The notes beneath the pieces were generated by a model that was given only the letters and a program-made list of their open reading frames with translations, was not told where the DNA came from and did no database searches. Below are positions 45,069-54,070 of a stretch of 64,000 nucleotides of DNA, one piece after another (position 1 is the first letter of the stretch; each line of letters opens with the position of its first letter). Made by a program: the position numbers and the translations under genes. The DNA comes from Psychrobacter celer (GTDB lineage: Bacteria; Pseudomonadota; Gammaproteobacteria; Pseudomonadales; Moraxellaceae), in the NCBI RefSeq assembly GCF_016107555.1, contig NZ_JABASU010000005.1:91257-155256 (forward strand), in the 5' to 3' direction.

Positions 45069-46874
45069 TTAGTGATATTTATTTTGATCTTGTGCTGGCG
45101 TGAGGTTTAGTTGCTGCAATTTGCGTGTCAAGGTATTGCGTCCCCAGCCTAGCAGGTGGGCCGCCGCTATTTTTTTGCCACCACTATGGTTGAGGGCGGC
45201 GGTGAGTAGTACGCGTTCAAACTCAGGCATTGCTGTTTGCAAGATGTCGGTTTCGCCGGTCTGTAGCGCCTGCTTTGCCCATGCGGCTAGAGGCTGTTGC
45301 CAGTCGGTCTGCGTCGTCATAGGTGGATTGGGGCTAATAGCGCCAGAGTCGATCGACCCTTGGGTATTCATGCCTATCTGCGGCGGGATTTGGGATGAGC
45401 GCGCTGCATGAGGTGGCTGTGGCTGCTGTGTTATATCCGCTGGCACACTATCGAGCAGCTCTGGTGGTAAGTCCTCTACCATGACCGTGTCACCGGTGGC
45501 CATCACGGTCAGCCACAGGCAGACATTTTCGAGCTGACGCACATTACCGCGCCACTCAAACGCCTGCATGACTTGCAGTGCTGCTGGATGCAGATGTTTT
45601 TTGGCAGTATTCATCTGCTTGGCGGCGCGCTGCATAAAGTAGTTGGCGAGGGCAGGGATGTCTTCGCGGCGTGTGCGCAGGGGCGGCAGAGGCAAGCGTA
45701 TGACGTTAAGGCGATAAAACAAATCTTCTCGGAACTTACCTTGTTTGACCAGTGCTTCTAAGTGTTGATGAGTGGCGGCGATGATACGCACATCGACTTT
45801 GACAGGCTGCTGCCCACCAACGCGATAAAACTCGCCATTGGCCAATACTCGCAGCAAACGTGTCTGCGTACTAAAGGGCATGTCACCGATCTCATCCAAA
45901 AACAGTGTCCCACCATTGGCCTGCTCAAACCGTCCTTGCCGTGTGGTCGTCGCCCCCGTAAACGCACCTTTTTCGTGACCAAATAGCTCAGATTCGATTA
46001 AATCATGCGGAATCGCTGCCATGTTTAAGGCAATAAAAGGCTGCTGTCGCCGCGGTGAATGCTGATGCAGGGCGCTGGCGACCAGCTCTTTACCGGTGCC
46101 TGACTCGCCTGTGATCAACACTGTGATGGGAGAGTGGGCCAAACGGCCAATCGCGCGAAACACCGTTTGCATCGCTTGTGACTGCCCGATGATGCCACTG
46201 GGGTTGTCGGTCGCGGCGGGTGGTGTCGGGGATGTCTCTTTGGCAGCTAGTTTGATCGGCGCGGTGGTTGGTGAGGTTTTGGATGCTTGGTTTGTATGGC
46301 CAGTCGGCTCAGTAGGTTTATTGGGCTCGTTGGGCGTCGCATCTGATTTGACAGCGGGTTTTCTGGTGTTTTTTGTCTTAACATCGGTATGGGGCTGATA
46401 GTGAATGGCTTTATAAATCGTTGTCACCGCGTCATCTAAATCAAAGGGTTTGGGCAGATATTCAAACGCGCCAGTCTGATAGCTACTGATGGCAGAGCTT
46501 AGATCAGAGTGTGCCGTCATAATGACGATGGGCAGCTGAGGGAAATGCTGATGTACCCAGTCGCTAAAGGACAGACCATCCATCATAGGCATACGAATAT
46601 CAGTCAATATCACATCAGGGAGCTGGTCTGCAGGTGTTTGCTGCTGCAAGATATCATTTAGGCGTGTCCATGCCGCTTGCGCTTGCGTGAAGCTAATCAC
46701 AGTGAGCCCTGCATCTTCAAAGGTATCGGCCAATATCAGGCGTAGGGCGGCATCATCATCGATAAGCCATAACGTAGCGGCAGGACTGCTGTGCTTATCC
46801 GTTGAAGCAGGTATTGGCTGATCGCTTGAGAGTTGATGGTCATGTAAAGCGCGGTTGTCATTATACTCAGTCAT
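45069..46874 (-). CDS. ntrC: Nitrogen regulator NtrC
   Basis: Sigma-54-dependent response regulator for nitrogen limitation. 601 residues, against 469 in E. coli. Receiver domain about 35-160: acidic Asp39-41, phospho-acceptor Asp92 in [12 protein letters not shown], Lys142 in LPKPFD. AAA+ domain: [18 protein letters not shown] (Walker A), [16 protein letters not shown] with the sigma-54-contacting GAFTGA loop, [13 protein letters not shown] (Walker B), [21 protein letters not shown]-terminal Fis-type helix-turn-helix: [20 protein letters not shown]. The extra length is two linkers rich in Thr, Pro, Asn and Gln, after the receiver (about 160-220) and before the DNA-binding domain (about 480-540). 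Directly downstream of ntrB on the same strand. Confidence 0.95.
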   Translation of the reverse strand: MTEYNDNRALHDHQLSSDQPIPASTDKHSSPAATLWLIDDDAALRLILADTFEDAGLTVISFTQAQAAWTRLNDILQQQTPADQLPDVILTDIRMPMMDGLSFSDWVHQHFPQLPIVIMTAHSDLSSAISSYQTGAFEYLPKPFDLDDAVTTIYKAIHYQPHTDVKTKNTRKPAVKSDATPNEPNKPTEPTGHTNQASKTSPTTAPIKLAAKETSPTPPAATDNPSGIIGQSQAMQTVFRAIGRLAHSPITVLITGESGTGKELVASALHQHSPRRQQPFIALNMAAIPHDLIESELFGHEKGAFTGATTTRQGRFEQANGGTLFLDEIGDMPFSTQTRLLRVLANGEFYRVGGQQPVKVDVRIIAATHQHLEALVKQGKFREDLFYRLNVIRLPLPPLRTRREDIPALANYFMQRAAKQMNTAKKHLHPAALQVMQAFEWRGNVRQLENVCLWLTVMATGDTVMVEDLPPELLDSVPADITQQPQPPHAARSSQIPPQIGMNTQGSIDSGAISPNPPMTTQTDWQQPLAAWAKQALQTGETDILQTAMPEFERVLLTAALNHSGGKKIAAAHLLGWGRNTLTRKLQQLNLTPAQDQNKYH

Positions 46875-46940
46875 ATCTTGGGCCTAGTGGGCGATAACAT
46901 CAGAGGGTGTATTGGTTGTCATGAGGTTATTATAGGATTG

Positions 46941-48320
46941 TTATGAGGTGTTTATAGTAAGGTCTGGCTGGCTAAAGGGCAAATACAGGGCAAACTGAGT
47001 TTGGCGTGTGTGATGGGTGTTCGATTGGGCGGAGCTGACATCGATCATACCATGATGGCGGCTGATGATATCTTGGACAATAGACAGCCCTAAACCCGTG
47101 CCTGCTGCGCGGCTGGTGACCATCGGAAAAAATATCTGGCCAATGAGATCGTCATCTATGCCTGAGCCATTATCGGTGATGGTCACTTGCAAAACTTGTT
47201 TGTGCTGCTGGCTGCCGATGGTGTGCTGAAAGACCACTCGTGTTTGTAGATGCAGTATGGGCTGATAAGTAGAATTGCTATCTATTTGCATAGTAGTTTG
47301 TGGTGTTTCTTGAGACTCTGAGATTTTATGCTGTTGTAGCGTTTGCTCAAGCTCAGTCATCGACTCACAAGCATTATTAATGAGGTTCAAAAATACTTGA
47401 ATCAACTGATCTTTATCAGCGCAGAGCTCAGGCAGTGATAAATCATAATCACGCTGTAGCGTCACCTGTGGATATTGGTTGACGATTAGAGACAAGACAT
47501 GCTCTAGCGGCTCATGAATATTAAGCATTTGCCAGTTTGGTAACTGATTGGAGCCAAGAAGCTGACCGATAAGCTGAGTCAGACGGTCGGTCTCTGCGAT
47601 GATGATATCGGTGTAGCTGCGCAGTTTTGCCGCGTTTTTTTGTTTGTCAGGAGGGGGGCTGGCAGCACTTTGCTGAGAGTGCGCTGCATCAGCCAAAAAA
47701 CCGCCTTCACTAAACTTGATAAATTGCCGCTGCAACAACTGCGCCGCCCCGCGAATACCGGCCAATGGGTTTTTTATTTCGTGAGCGACCGAGCGTAGCA
47801 TCTGACGCGCGACGTTATATTGCTGCTGCTGGCGCTGCTCCTCTGAGATACGGCTTTGGCGATCTTTGCCCCACATCTCAATGATAAAACCATGCTGCTG
47901 CTCATCAATGACCGGCGTCACGCTATAGTCGATCAGCAGCGCTGTATGATTGTTCAATTGTGTGCTCACAAGATGATCATGATCAATAAATGGCTGTTGA
48001 TACACTTTGGCTTGCCGAAAGCGCTCGGTCAAGGAGCAAGCGACATCCTTTGTTTTTTTAGAATTGTGAGTATCGCTATGGGTTTTGAGATGATCTTTGG
48101 GGTGGTCTTTGAAAGTCGATGTTGAGGTTTTTGGGGTGAGCAGCGCCAAGATAGATTGCCCCAGTAGGCGGCCACTACTGGTCGCCAGCAGTTGCTCTGC
48201 TTGAGCATTTAGCCAAGTAATGGTCAGATCCTCATCGACCCACAAGATAGCCGTAAACAAATGCTGAGCCATAAAGGCAAAATTGGGGGCAGGTTTTGTC
48301 ACTACTACATCAGCTGTCAT
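46941..48320 (-). CDS. ntrB: Nitrogen sensor kinase NtrB
   Basis: Soluble histidine kinase/phosphatase that controls NtrC and takes its signal from PII. 459 residues, about 110 more than E. coli NtrB. A PAS domain (ILWVDEDLTITWLNAQAEQLL, then GRLLGQSILALL) is followed by a His/Lys/Thr-rich insert (about residues 65-95) and a second conserved PAS part (LIDYSVTPVID). Dimerisation domain: SVAHEIKNPLAGIRGAAQLL with the phospho-acceptor His. ATPase domain: FLNLINNACESM, TITDNGSGIDDDLIGQIFFP and TGLGLSIVQDIISRHHGMID. No membrane segment. Divergent from rimO with 98 bp between the starts; ntrC follows after 66 bp. Confidence 0.94.
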   Translation of the reverse strand: MTADVVVTKPAPNFAFMAQHLFTAILWVDEDLTITWLNAQAEQLLATSSGRLLGQSILALLTPKTSTSTFKDHPKDHLKTHSDTHNSKKTKDVACSLTERFRQAKVYQQPFIDHDHLVSTQLNNHTALLIDYSVTPVIDEQQHGFIIEMWGKDRQSRISEEQRQQQQYNVARQMLRSVAHEIKNPLAGIRGAAQLLQRQFIKFSEGGFLADAAHSQQSAASPPPDKQKNAAKLRSYTDIIIAETDRLTQLIGQLLGSNQLPNWQMLNIHEPLEHVLSLIVNQYPQVTLQRDYDLSLPELCADKDQLIQVFLNLINNACESMTELEQTLQQHKISESQETPQTTMQIDSNSTYQPILHLQTRVVFQHTIGSQQHKQVLQVTITDNGSGIDDDLIGQIFFPMVTSRAAGTGLGLSIVQDIISRHHGMIDVSSAQSNTHHTRQTQFALYLPFSQPDLTINTS

Positions 48321-48418
48321 GAAGTACGCCTAACATAAAAAAGAAATCTACCAATATTTAATCATAAATCAACACTATAGAGCGGCAAAACTGGTGATTA
48401 TCATAAAAAAAACGTACA

Positions 48419-50035
48419 ATGCGCACAGCCAATTTATCTCAAGCAAGGTCAGCCATGCCCAACACCTCTACCGAGTCGGTAAATACGACGATATCTTCAC
48501 AGCCAGCTTCTACTGCTCCAAAAAACACAGCCACTATCTTTAATCCTGCTAAGCCTGCGCAAAAGCAGTCAACGAGTCAGGCAGACGGTACTCAGCCCTA
48601 TCACCACAAAGCCAATCACAATCAAAACCGCAGTATCGCGCAAAGTGGCGATGCCACAGTAGCCCGTACAGCTGCGAGCGATGCGCCAGTTCAAGCCGCG
48701 CCAAAGATCGGTTTTGTGTCGCTTGGTTGCCCAAAGGCACTGGTCGATAGCGAGCGGATCATCACAGAGCTTAGCCGCGATGGTTATCAGGTCGCAAGTG
48801 ACTACGATGGCGCAGATTTGGTGGTGGTTAACACCTGCGGTTTTATTGAGTCAGCGGTACAAGAGTCGCTCGATGCCATCGGAGAAGCCATCAGCAAAAA
48901 CGGTAAAGTCATCGTTACTGGCTGCTTAGGAAAAGAAGCGGATAAAATCCGTGAGATGCATCCAGCGGTGCTATCGGTCACAGGCGCACATGCTTATGAT
49001 GAGGTCATCACTGCCGTCTCGCAGCATGTGCCCAAACCCAAGCGCGACGTAGATAGCCATTACGATCCAAAAATAGATCTGATCAATGAAGCGGGTATTA
49101 AACTGACCCCAAGCCATTATGCTTATCTAAAGATATCAGAAGGCTGTAATCACCGTTGTACCTTTTGCATCATTCCAAGCTTGCGCGGTGACTTAGTCTC
49201 GCGTCCGATTGATAATGTCATGAACGAAGCACTGGCGCTCAAAAACGCTGGCGTGAAAGAATTGCTAATTATCTCGCAAGACACGTCAGCCTATGGGCTC
49301 GATCTGAAGTACAAAACCAGCTTTTGGAATGGCATGCCGCTCAAATCCAAGTTTTATGATTTATGCCAAGCACTAAATGACTTGGGTATCTGGGTGCGTC
49401 TGCATTATGTCTATCCGTATCCGCACGTAGATAAAGTCGTCGAGCTGATGGGCGAAAAAAAGCTACTGCCGTATTTAGACATTCCGTTTCAGCATGCCAG
49501 TCACCGCATCTTAAAGGCCATGAAGCGTCCAGCGCATAGTGAAAACACCTTGGCACGTATCAAAGCGTGGCGTGAGATTTGCCCTGATATCGTCATTCGC
49601 TCAACCTTCGTCGTCGGCTTCCCTGGCGAGACCGAAGAAGACTTTCAATGTCTGCTCGATTGGCTCGTCGAGGCACGCCTTGACCGCGTCGGTGCCTTTA
49701 CCTATTCAGAGGTCGAAGGCGCGGTAGCCAATGACTTGCCAGGTCATGTGCCTGAAGAAGTGAAGCAATCTCGCTATGAGCGCTTGATGACGCTACAACA
49801 AGACATCTCAGCACAAAAGCTGCAAGAGAAAGTCGGTGAAACCTTAACGGTATTGGTCGATGAGATTGATGGTGCTGAGGGCATTGCGATTTGTCGGAGT
49901 TACGCCGATGCCCCAGAGATTGATGGTCATGTCTATGTCGATGACATCAGCGCGCAAGTCAAGGTTGGTCAGTTTTTGACCGTCACCATTGACGAGGCCA
50001 GCGAGTACGACTTATTTGCCAGCTATCAAGGCTAG
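48419..50035 (+). CDS. rimO: Ribosomal protein S12 methylthiotransferase RimO, extended N-terminus
   Basis: Radical SAM enzyme that methylthiolates an Asp of ribosomal protein S12. 538 residues against about 440 usual. The first 95 residues are low-complexity (Ser, Thr, Gln, Asn, Ala) with no fold, then the MTTase domain begins at [19 protein letters not shown], with further cluster cysteines in VNTCGFIES and VTGCLGKEA. The radical SAM cluster is Cys243, Cys247 and Cys250 in [21 protein letters not shown] and a C-terminal TRAM domain close the protein. An ATG at 48455 is an alternative start but would still leave an 80-residue extension. The stop codon TAG is the first three bases of a transposon-like element. 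Confidence 0.94.
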   Translation: MRTANLSQARSAMPNTSTESVNTTISSQPASTAPKNTATIFNPAKPAQKQSTSQADGTQPYHHKANHNQNRSIAQSGDATVARTAASDAPVQAAPKIGFVSLGCPKALVDSERIITELSRDGYQVASDYDGADLVVVNTCGFIESAVQESLDAIGEAISKNGKVIVTGCLGKEADKIREMHPAVLSVTGAHAYDEVITAVSQHVPKPKRDVDSHYDPKIDLINEAGIKLTPSHYAYLKISEGCNHRCTFCIIPSLRGDLVSRPIDNVMNEALALKNAGVKELLIISQDTSAYGLDLKYKTSFWNGMPLKSKFYDLCQALNDLGIWVRLHYVYPYPHVDKVVELMGEKKLLPYLDIPFQHASHRILKAMKRPAHSENTLARIKAWREICPDIVIRSTFVVGFPGETEEDFQCLLDWLVEARLDRVGAFTYSEVEGAVANDLPGHVPEEVKQSRYERLMTLQQDISAQKLQEKVGETLTVLVDEIDGAEGIAICRSYADAPEIDGHVYVDDISAQVKVGQFLTVTIDEASEYDLFASYQG

Positions 50036-50206
50036 GGCGTGTCCTCATTTTAAAAATGGTGATAAAAATGAGATAAATCGCCGTCAAACAAGGAAAATAG
50101 CGCAGATAATATCGAGATATTCGTCAGCTATTTGACACCGTTTGACCAGATTTGGCCATTTTTAGCTCATTTAGATGGCTATCGATTGAATTGAGGACAC
50201 GCCCTA
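50033..50206. mobile_element. 174-bp MITE with 15-bp perfect terminal inverted repeats
   Basis: Left end TAGGGCGTGTCCTCA (50033-50047) and right end TGAGGACACGCCCTA (50192-50206) are exact inverted copies. The interior is AT-rich with no coding frame. If the outer TA is a target duplication, the inverted repeats are 13 bp. The size, perfect ends and lack of transposase are those of a miniature inverted-repeat element moved by a resident transposase. TA duplication is found for IS630/Tc1-type and some IS5-type elements; I cannot name the parent. It abuts rimO so closely that its first bases form the stop codon. Confidence 0.85.
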
Positions 50207-50230
50207 AGCCATCACTATGATAGATGAGTG

Positions 50231-50257
50231 AAAATTGCCCAATCGCGGGCAGTTTTT
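50231..50257 (+). terminator. Terminator downstream of rimO and the MITE
   Basis: AAAATTGCCC and GGGCAGTTTTT pair (one G-T wobble) across AATCGC with five T. It was probably the original rimO terminator, now 195 bp from the stop because of the insertion. Confidence 0.75.
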
Positions 50258-50265
50258 GCTACAAT
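50257..50265 (+). promoter_or_regulatory. Possible extended -10 promoter for pyrH
   Basis: TGCTACAAT is an extended -10 element just after the terminator, about 200 bp before pyrH. No -35 hexamer is evident. The remaining leader up to 50465 shows no gene. Confidence 0.4.
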
Positions 50266-50465
50266 TAGCGCAATTTGGCCTTTTATCTACTCAGCACGGT
50301 TTTGTCTGTTCAGCACTGCATCACGAGTAGGGCGCTGCACGTAACCTAGCGATACGCAGACACTGGCTTGCGTATCAACGCTGGCTGTACGTAAATCAGA
50401 AGGCAATCTTCATTTGTATTTTATCGATGACTTTAATTATAATTTAATGCTAACAAGGTGACCTC

Positions 50466-51191
50466 ATGTCTGACAAAAACCCGCGTTACTCTCGTATCTT
50501 GCTAAAACTCTCAGGCGAAGCCTTGGCTGGTGGCAAGGACATGGGTATCGATACCGAAGTGCTCGATAAGATGAGCCTATCTATCGCCCACTTGCGCGGC
50601 CTTGGTGTGCAAGTTGGTATCGTCGTTGGTGGTGGTAACTTATATCGCGGTGCCCAGCTGCAACAAGAGGGCCTAGTCGGCCGTGTGACCGGCGATCAAA
50701 TGGGTATGCTTGCGACTGTGATGAACGGTCTGGCCATGCGTGATGCGCTTGAGCGCCGCAATATCAAAACGCGCTTGATGTCAGCCTTGCCGATTGGTGA
50801 AGTCACTGAAAGCTATAGCAGCCGCAATGCCATTCGCTACCTAAAAAACGGTGAGGTTTGTATCTTTGTCGCCGGTACTGGTAATCCTTTCTTTACCACT
50901 GACACAGCAGCATGTCTGCGCGGTATCGAGGTTGAAGCAGGCTTGATATTAAAAGCCACCAAAGTGGATGGCGTCTATGACAAAGACCCAAGCTTGCACG
51001 CCGATGCCAAAAAATACGATGGTTTGACTTTTGATGAAGTCTTAGAGCAAAAGCTTGGCGTTATGGACTTAACCGCTATCGCCTTGTGCCGTGAGCACAA
51101 TGTACCGCTACAAGTGTTTGATATGACCAAGCCCAACGCCTTATTAAATGTGGTCATGGGCGAAAACGAAGGCACGCGCGTTTATCATTAG
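50466..51191 (+). CDS. pyrH: UMP kinase
   Basis: Phosphorylates UMP to UDP for RNA, DNA and sugar-nucleotide synthesis; hexameric amino-acid-kinase fold. 241 residues. Seen: [113 protein letters not shown] precedes the ATG. In many bacteria pyrH follows rpsB-tsf; here it follows rimO, while frr is still next, 128 bp downstream. Confidence 0.97.
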   Translation: MSDKNPRYSRILLKLSGEALAGGKDMGIDTEVLDKMSLSIAHLRGLGVQVGIVVGGGNLYRGAQLQQEGLVGRVTGDQMGMLATVMNGLAMRDALERRNIKTRLMSALPIGEVTESYSSRNAIRYLKNGEVCIFVAGTGNPFFTTDTAACLRGIEVEAGLILKATKVDGVYDKDPSLHADAKKYDGLTFDEVLEQKLGVMDLTAIALCREHNVPLQVFDMTKPNALLNVVMGENEGTRVYH

Positions 51192-51319
51192 TATTAATTG
51201 GCATAATATTGCCCAATATGCGTGGTCAAGCGCTCTGCTACGAGCGATGAATTGCCGAAAAATAACTATCTATTAACAACCATGAATGATTTATCGACAG
51301 CGATAAATAAGGATGCACA

Positions 51320-51874
51320 ATGATTAAAGAGATTAAGCAAGACGGCGAAGCCCGTATGCAAAAAACCTTAGAAGCGCTTGAAAACACCTTTAGTAAGGTA
51401 CGTACAGGCCGCGCCCATCCAGGCATGCTATCTGGCGTGATGGTCAGCTACTACGGCGCCGACACACCGCTCAACCAAGTAGCCAGTGTCAATGTCGAAG
51501 ACTCGCGCACATTGCTTGTACAGCCTTTTGACCGCACGATGGTACAGGCCGTGGACAAGGCCATTCGCGAAGCGGATTTGGGATTGAACCCGATGACTGC
51601 TGATGTGATTCGTGTGCCGATGCCAGCACTGACAGAAGAGACTCGCCGCGATATGCAAAAGCTGGCGCGCGGTGAAGCAGAAAACAGCCGCGTCTCGATT
51701 CGTAATATCCGCCGTGATATGATGAATGACATAAAAGATCTGGCAAAAGAAAAAGAGATCTCGGAAGATGACGAGCGCCGCGCTAGTGATGATATTCAAA
51801 AAATCACTGACAAATACATCGAGACCATCGACAGCCGTTTGAGCAAAAAAGAAAGCGAGCTGATGGAAGTATAA
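51320..51874 (+). CDS. frr: Ribosome recycling factor
   Basis: Splits the post-termination ribosome together with EF-G. 184 residues, the family length. Seen: [74 protein letters not shown], and the long C-terminal helix with [13 protein letters not shown] [17 protein letters not shown] and [28 protein letters not shown] precedes the ATG. Confidence 0.97.
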   Translation: MIKEIKQDGEARMQKTLEALENTFSKVRTGRAHPGMLSGVMVSYYGADTPLNQVASVNVEDSRTLLVQPFDRTMVQAVDKAIREADLGLNPMTADVIRVPMPALTEETRRDMQKLARGEAENSRVSIRNIRRDMMNDIKDLAKEKEISEDDERRASDDIQKITDKYIETIDSRLSKKESELMEV

Positions 51875-51890
51875 CGATTGATGGCAGAGC

Positions 51891-51970
51891 GCGACTGGGG
51901 TGCTGTTTTTAAATGTAGGCTGCGCCGTATCGAACGATAGCAGCACGCAAGTAACGCTTATACCAGTCGC
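51891..51970 (-). repeat. Palindromic MITE-like repeat, copy F (core only, inverted)
   Basis: GCGACTGG (51891-51898) and CCAGTCGC (51963-51970) are exact complements. On the minus strand the segment reads GCGACTGGTATAAGCG, then TTACTTGCGTGCTGC, matching the TACTGGTATAAATTTTACTTGCGTGCTGC part of copies A and B. The arms have changed from CTACTGG to CGACTGG on both sides. The TATAG outer ends are not seen. The left arm begins just after the frr stop region and slightly overlaps the end of the transcript. Confidence 0.65.
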
Positions 51971-52018
51971 GCAGCCCTATCTATAAAAGCTTTATTTCCA
52001 ATGGACTATATGTCGTTT

Positions 52019-52048
52019 AGCAGCCACTGCGCAGTGCGATTGGCTGCT
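52019..52048 (+). terminator. Candidate terminator downstream of frr
   Basis: AGCAGCC (52019-52025) and GGCTGCT (52042-52048) form a 7-bp stem, with an inner CACTGC/GCAGTG hairpin, followed by TATTATTG. The T-run is poor. Confidence 0.5.
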
Positions 52049-52192
52049 TATTATTGTGTCGTCAATCATAAAGCCGTAGCAGACCGCTTTATGATAAGTT
52101 TGTGAATAATCACCACATCTTATCTTTTTGGCTTTTTTGCCGTCATGACACGCGTTATTATTAAACCATCTCAACAATAAGCAAGCTAGCCT

Positions 52193-52951
52193 ATGTCTAC
52201 TTCAGCCGCCTTGGCTCCTGCTCTTCTACCCCGTCATATCGCCATCATCATGGATGGCAACAACCGCTATGGCAAAGCCAATCATCTACCCAAAGGCCAT
52301 GGACATGTGGCAGGCAAAGATGCGCTAGACCCTATTGTCGAATACTGTGTCGATACTGGTATTGAGGTTTTGACGGTATTTGCTTTTTCTAGCGAAAACT
52401 GGCAACGTCCGCCGAGTGAAGTGACGCTGCTCATGCAGCTTTTAACCTCGACCATTCATGAGCAAATGCCGCGGATGGACAAATACCGTATTCGCTTACG
52501 GTTTATCGGAGATCGCAGTCCGCTCAGTGCAGAGTTACAAGCATTGATGGCCGATGCAGAAGAAAAAACCGCGCATTTTGATGCCATGACATTGGTCATT
52601 GCCATCAGCTATGGTGGGCAGTGGGATATTGCCCGTGCTGCCAAACAGTTGGCCAAACAGGTGCAGGCAGGGGAGCTGTGTGCTGATGATATCGATAAAG
52701 ACTTGCTTGGCCGCCATGTCCAGTTAGCAGACGCCCCAGCGGTCGATATGCTGATACGGACGGGCGGTGAGTACCGATTATCGAACTTTTTATTATGGCA
52801 GTCCGCTTATGCTGAGTTGTTTTTTACCAAAACCCTATGGCCTGAGTTTCGCGCAGCAGAGCTGGCATCGATGGTTGCAGAGTTTGCCCAGCGCCAACGC
52901 CGCTTTGGTAAAACCAACGAGCAAATCGCTTGCGCGCAGCAATTACCCTAA
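52193..52951 (+). CDS. uppS: Undecaprenyl diphosphate synthase
   Basis: Makes the C55 lipid carrier for peptidoglycan and lipopolysaccharide from farnesyl and isopentenyl diphosphate. 252 residues. Seen: RHIAIIMDGNNRYGKANHLP with the catalytic Asp, GHGHVAGKDAL, LTVFAFSSENWQRPPSEV, RLRFIGDRSPLSAEL, AISYGGQWDIARAA, DMLIRTGGEYRLSNFLLWQS and AYAELFFTKTLWPEF. NNRYGK replaces the commoner NGRWAK. It opens the uppS-cdsA-dxr-rseP-bamA run. Confidence 0.96.
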   Translation: MSTSAALAPALLPRHIAIIMDGNNRYGKANHLPKGHGHVAGKDALDPIVEYCVDTGIEVLTVFAFSSENWQRPPSEVTLLMQLLTSTIHEQMPRMDKYRIRLRFIGDRSPLSAELQALMADAEEKTAHFDAMTLVIAISYGGQWDIARAAKQLAKQVQAGELCADDIDKDLLGRHVQLADAPAVDMLIRTGGEYRLSNFLLWQSAYAELFFTKTLWPEFRAAELASMVAEFAQRQRRFGKTNEQIACAQQLP

Positions 52952-53186
52952 ACGACCCTAACGTCTTATCTTATACTTGCTTGTCCGAGACTTGCTCGCT
53001 GCTTGTCTTTTTTGTGCCTTAAAAGCCTGCTACGCTTTTAGTCGTGATTATTCACAGTGGTTAAGGCCGCGTGCTTATGAAATAATAAACCGCTTTTGTT
53101 GCAGTCAGTAGCAATGAGTGGGCTATTGTGGATTAGCTGCTATAATGCATTTTTTGACCATACGTTTTTCATTATTATAAGGCTCA

Positions 53187-54002
53187 ATGAGTATGTGGCA
53201 ACGGATTAAGACGGCAATTGTTCTCGTTATTATCGTTGGTATTGCAATGTTTGCGAGCCAAACACCGATTTTGTTTGCGCCGCTGTTGGCGATAGGGGTA
53301 ATCATCGCCGCTCACGAATGGACCAAGCTGATGCCCAAATGGCGTCAGCCAGCGTTATTTGTGCTTTTGGTTTTGGCGCTGACCGTGGTGTCACTGCTGT
53401 TTAAAGTGACGTGGCTGTTTTGGTGGGCCGCATCGCTCGCCATATGGCTGATGGCGCTGTCTTGGGTTCGGGTCTTTCCGACGACGACCAATTGGTATGG
53501 CAAAAAGCTGGGCGTGATGGGTGCGGTGATATTAACCGCCGCCATTACGGCTATGTTTTATCTGTGGCAGCTATCAGCTTGGTGGCTGCTGTATGTGTTT
53601 TTATTGGTGTGGTGCGCGGATAGTGGGGCATATTTTGTCGGGCGCAAGCTTGGTCGCCGCAAAATGGCACCAAACGTTTCACCCAATAAAAGTATGGAAG
53701 GATTGGCCGGCGGCATTGTCACAGGGTTGCTCGTCGTCGTGGCCATCAGCGTCTTTAAGCTACAGCTGACAGGGGTGCCACTGATCGCCTTTGCCGCGCT
53801 ATCGGTACTGACGATATTGGCTTCGGTACTCGGCGATTTGTTTGAGTCAATGCTCAAACGCCGTGCTGGTGTCAAAGACTCAGGGACAATCTTGCCAGGG
53901 CATGGCGGTATCCTTGATCGTATTGACTCCTTATTGTCTGCCACGCCGATATTTGCGCTTGGCTTTTGGGCACTGCAATACTTTGGTTTGATGGTGGTAT
54001 AA
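53187..54002 (+). CDS. cdsA: Phosphatidate cytidylyltransferase
   Basis: Makes CDP-diacylglycerol, the precursor of all phospholipids, in the inner membrane. 271 residues with about seven membrane segments (TAIVLVIIVGIAMFA; LFVLLVLALTVVSLLF; LYVFLLVWCADSGAYFVGRK; GIVTGLLVVVAISVF). The family signature is the C-terminal block SVLGDLFESMLKRRAGVKDS followed by ILPGHGGILDRIDSLL, with SPNKSMEGLAGG before it. The start may be the first or third codon (both ATG). dxr follows after 68 bp. Cls, also in this window, acts further along the same pathway. Confidence 0.96.
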   Translation: MSMWQRIKTAIVLVIIVGIAMFASQTPILFAPLLAIGVIIAAHEWTKLMPKWRQPALFVLLVLALTVVSLLFKVTWLFWWAASLAIWLMALSWVRVFPTTTNWYGKKLGVMGAVILTAAITAMFYLWQLSAWWLLYVFLLVWCADSGAYFVGRKLGRRKMAPNVSPNKSMEGLAGGIVTGLLVVVAISVFKLQLTGVPLIAFAALSVLTILASVLGDLFESMLKRRAGVKDSGTILPGHGGILDRIDSLLSATPIFALGFWALQYFGLMVV

Positions 54003-54070
54003 AAGTGTCTTGCTTGGATTTATCCAGTTAGGCTTTATTTTTATTTTTTTTGTATTATTGATAGGCAACG

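Larger units (their letters stand above)
51875..52192. other. Intergenic region frr-uppS
   Basis: 318 bp. It holds most of repeat copy F (51891-51970) and the hairpin at 52019-52048. No coding frame is supported. Confidence 0.5.

Noticed and set aside
44143..46398. Several frames over 60 codons opposite the kinase and ntrC genes
   Set aside because: They are shadows of strongly supported genes and have no features of their own.
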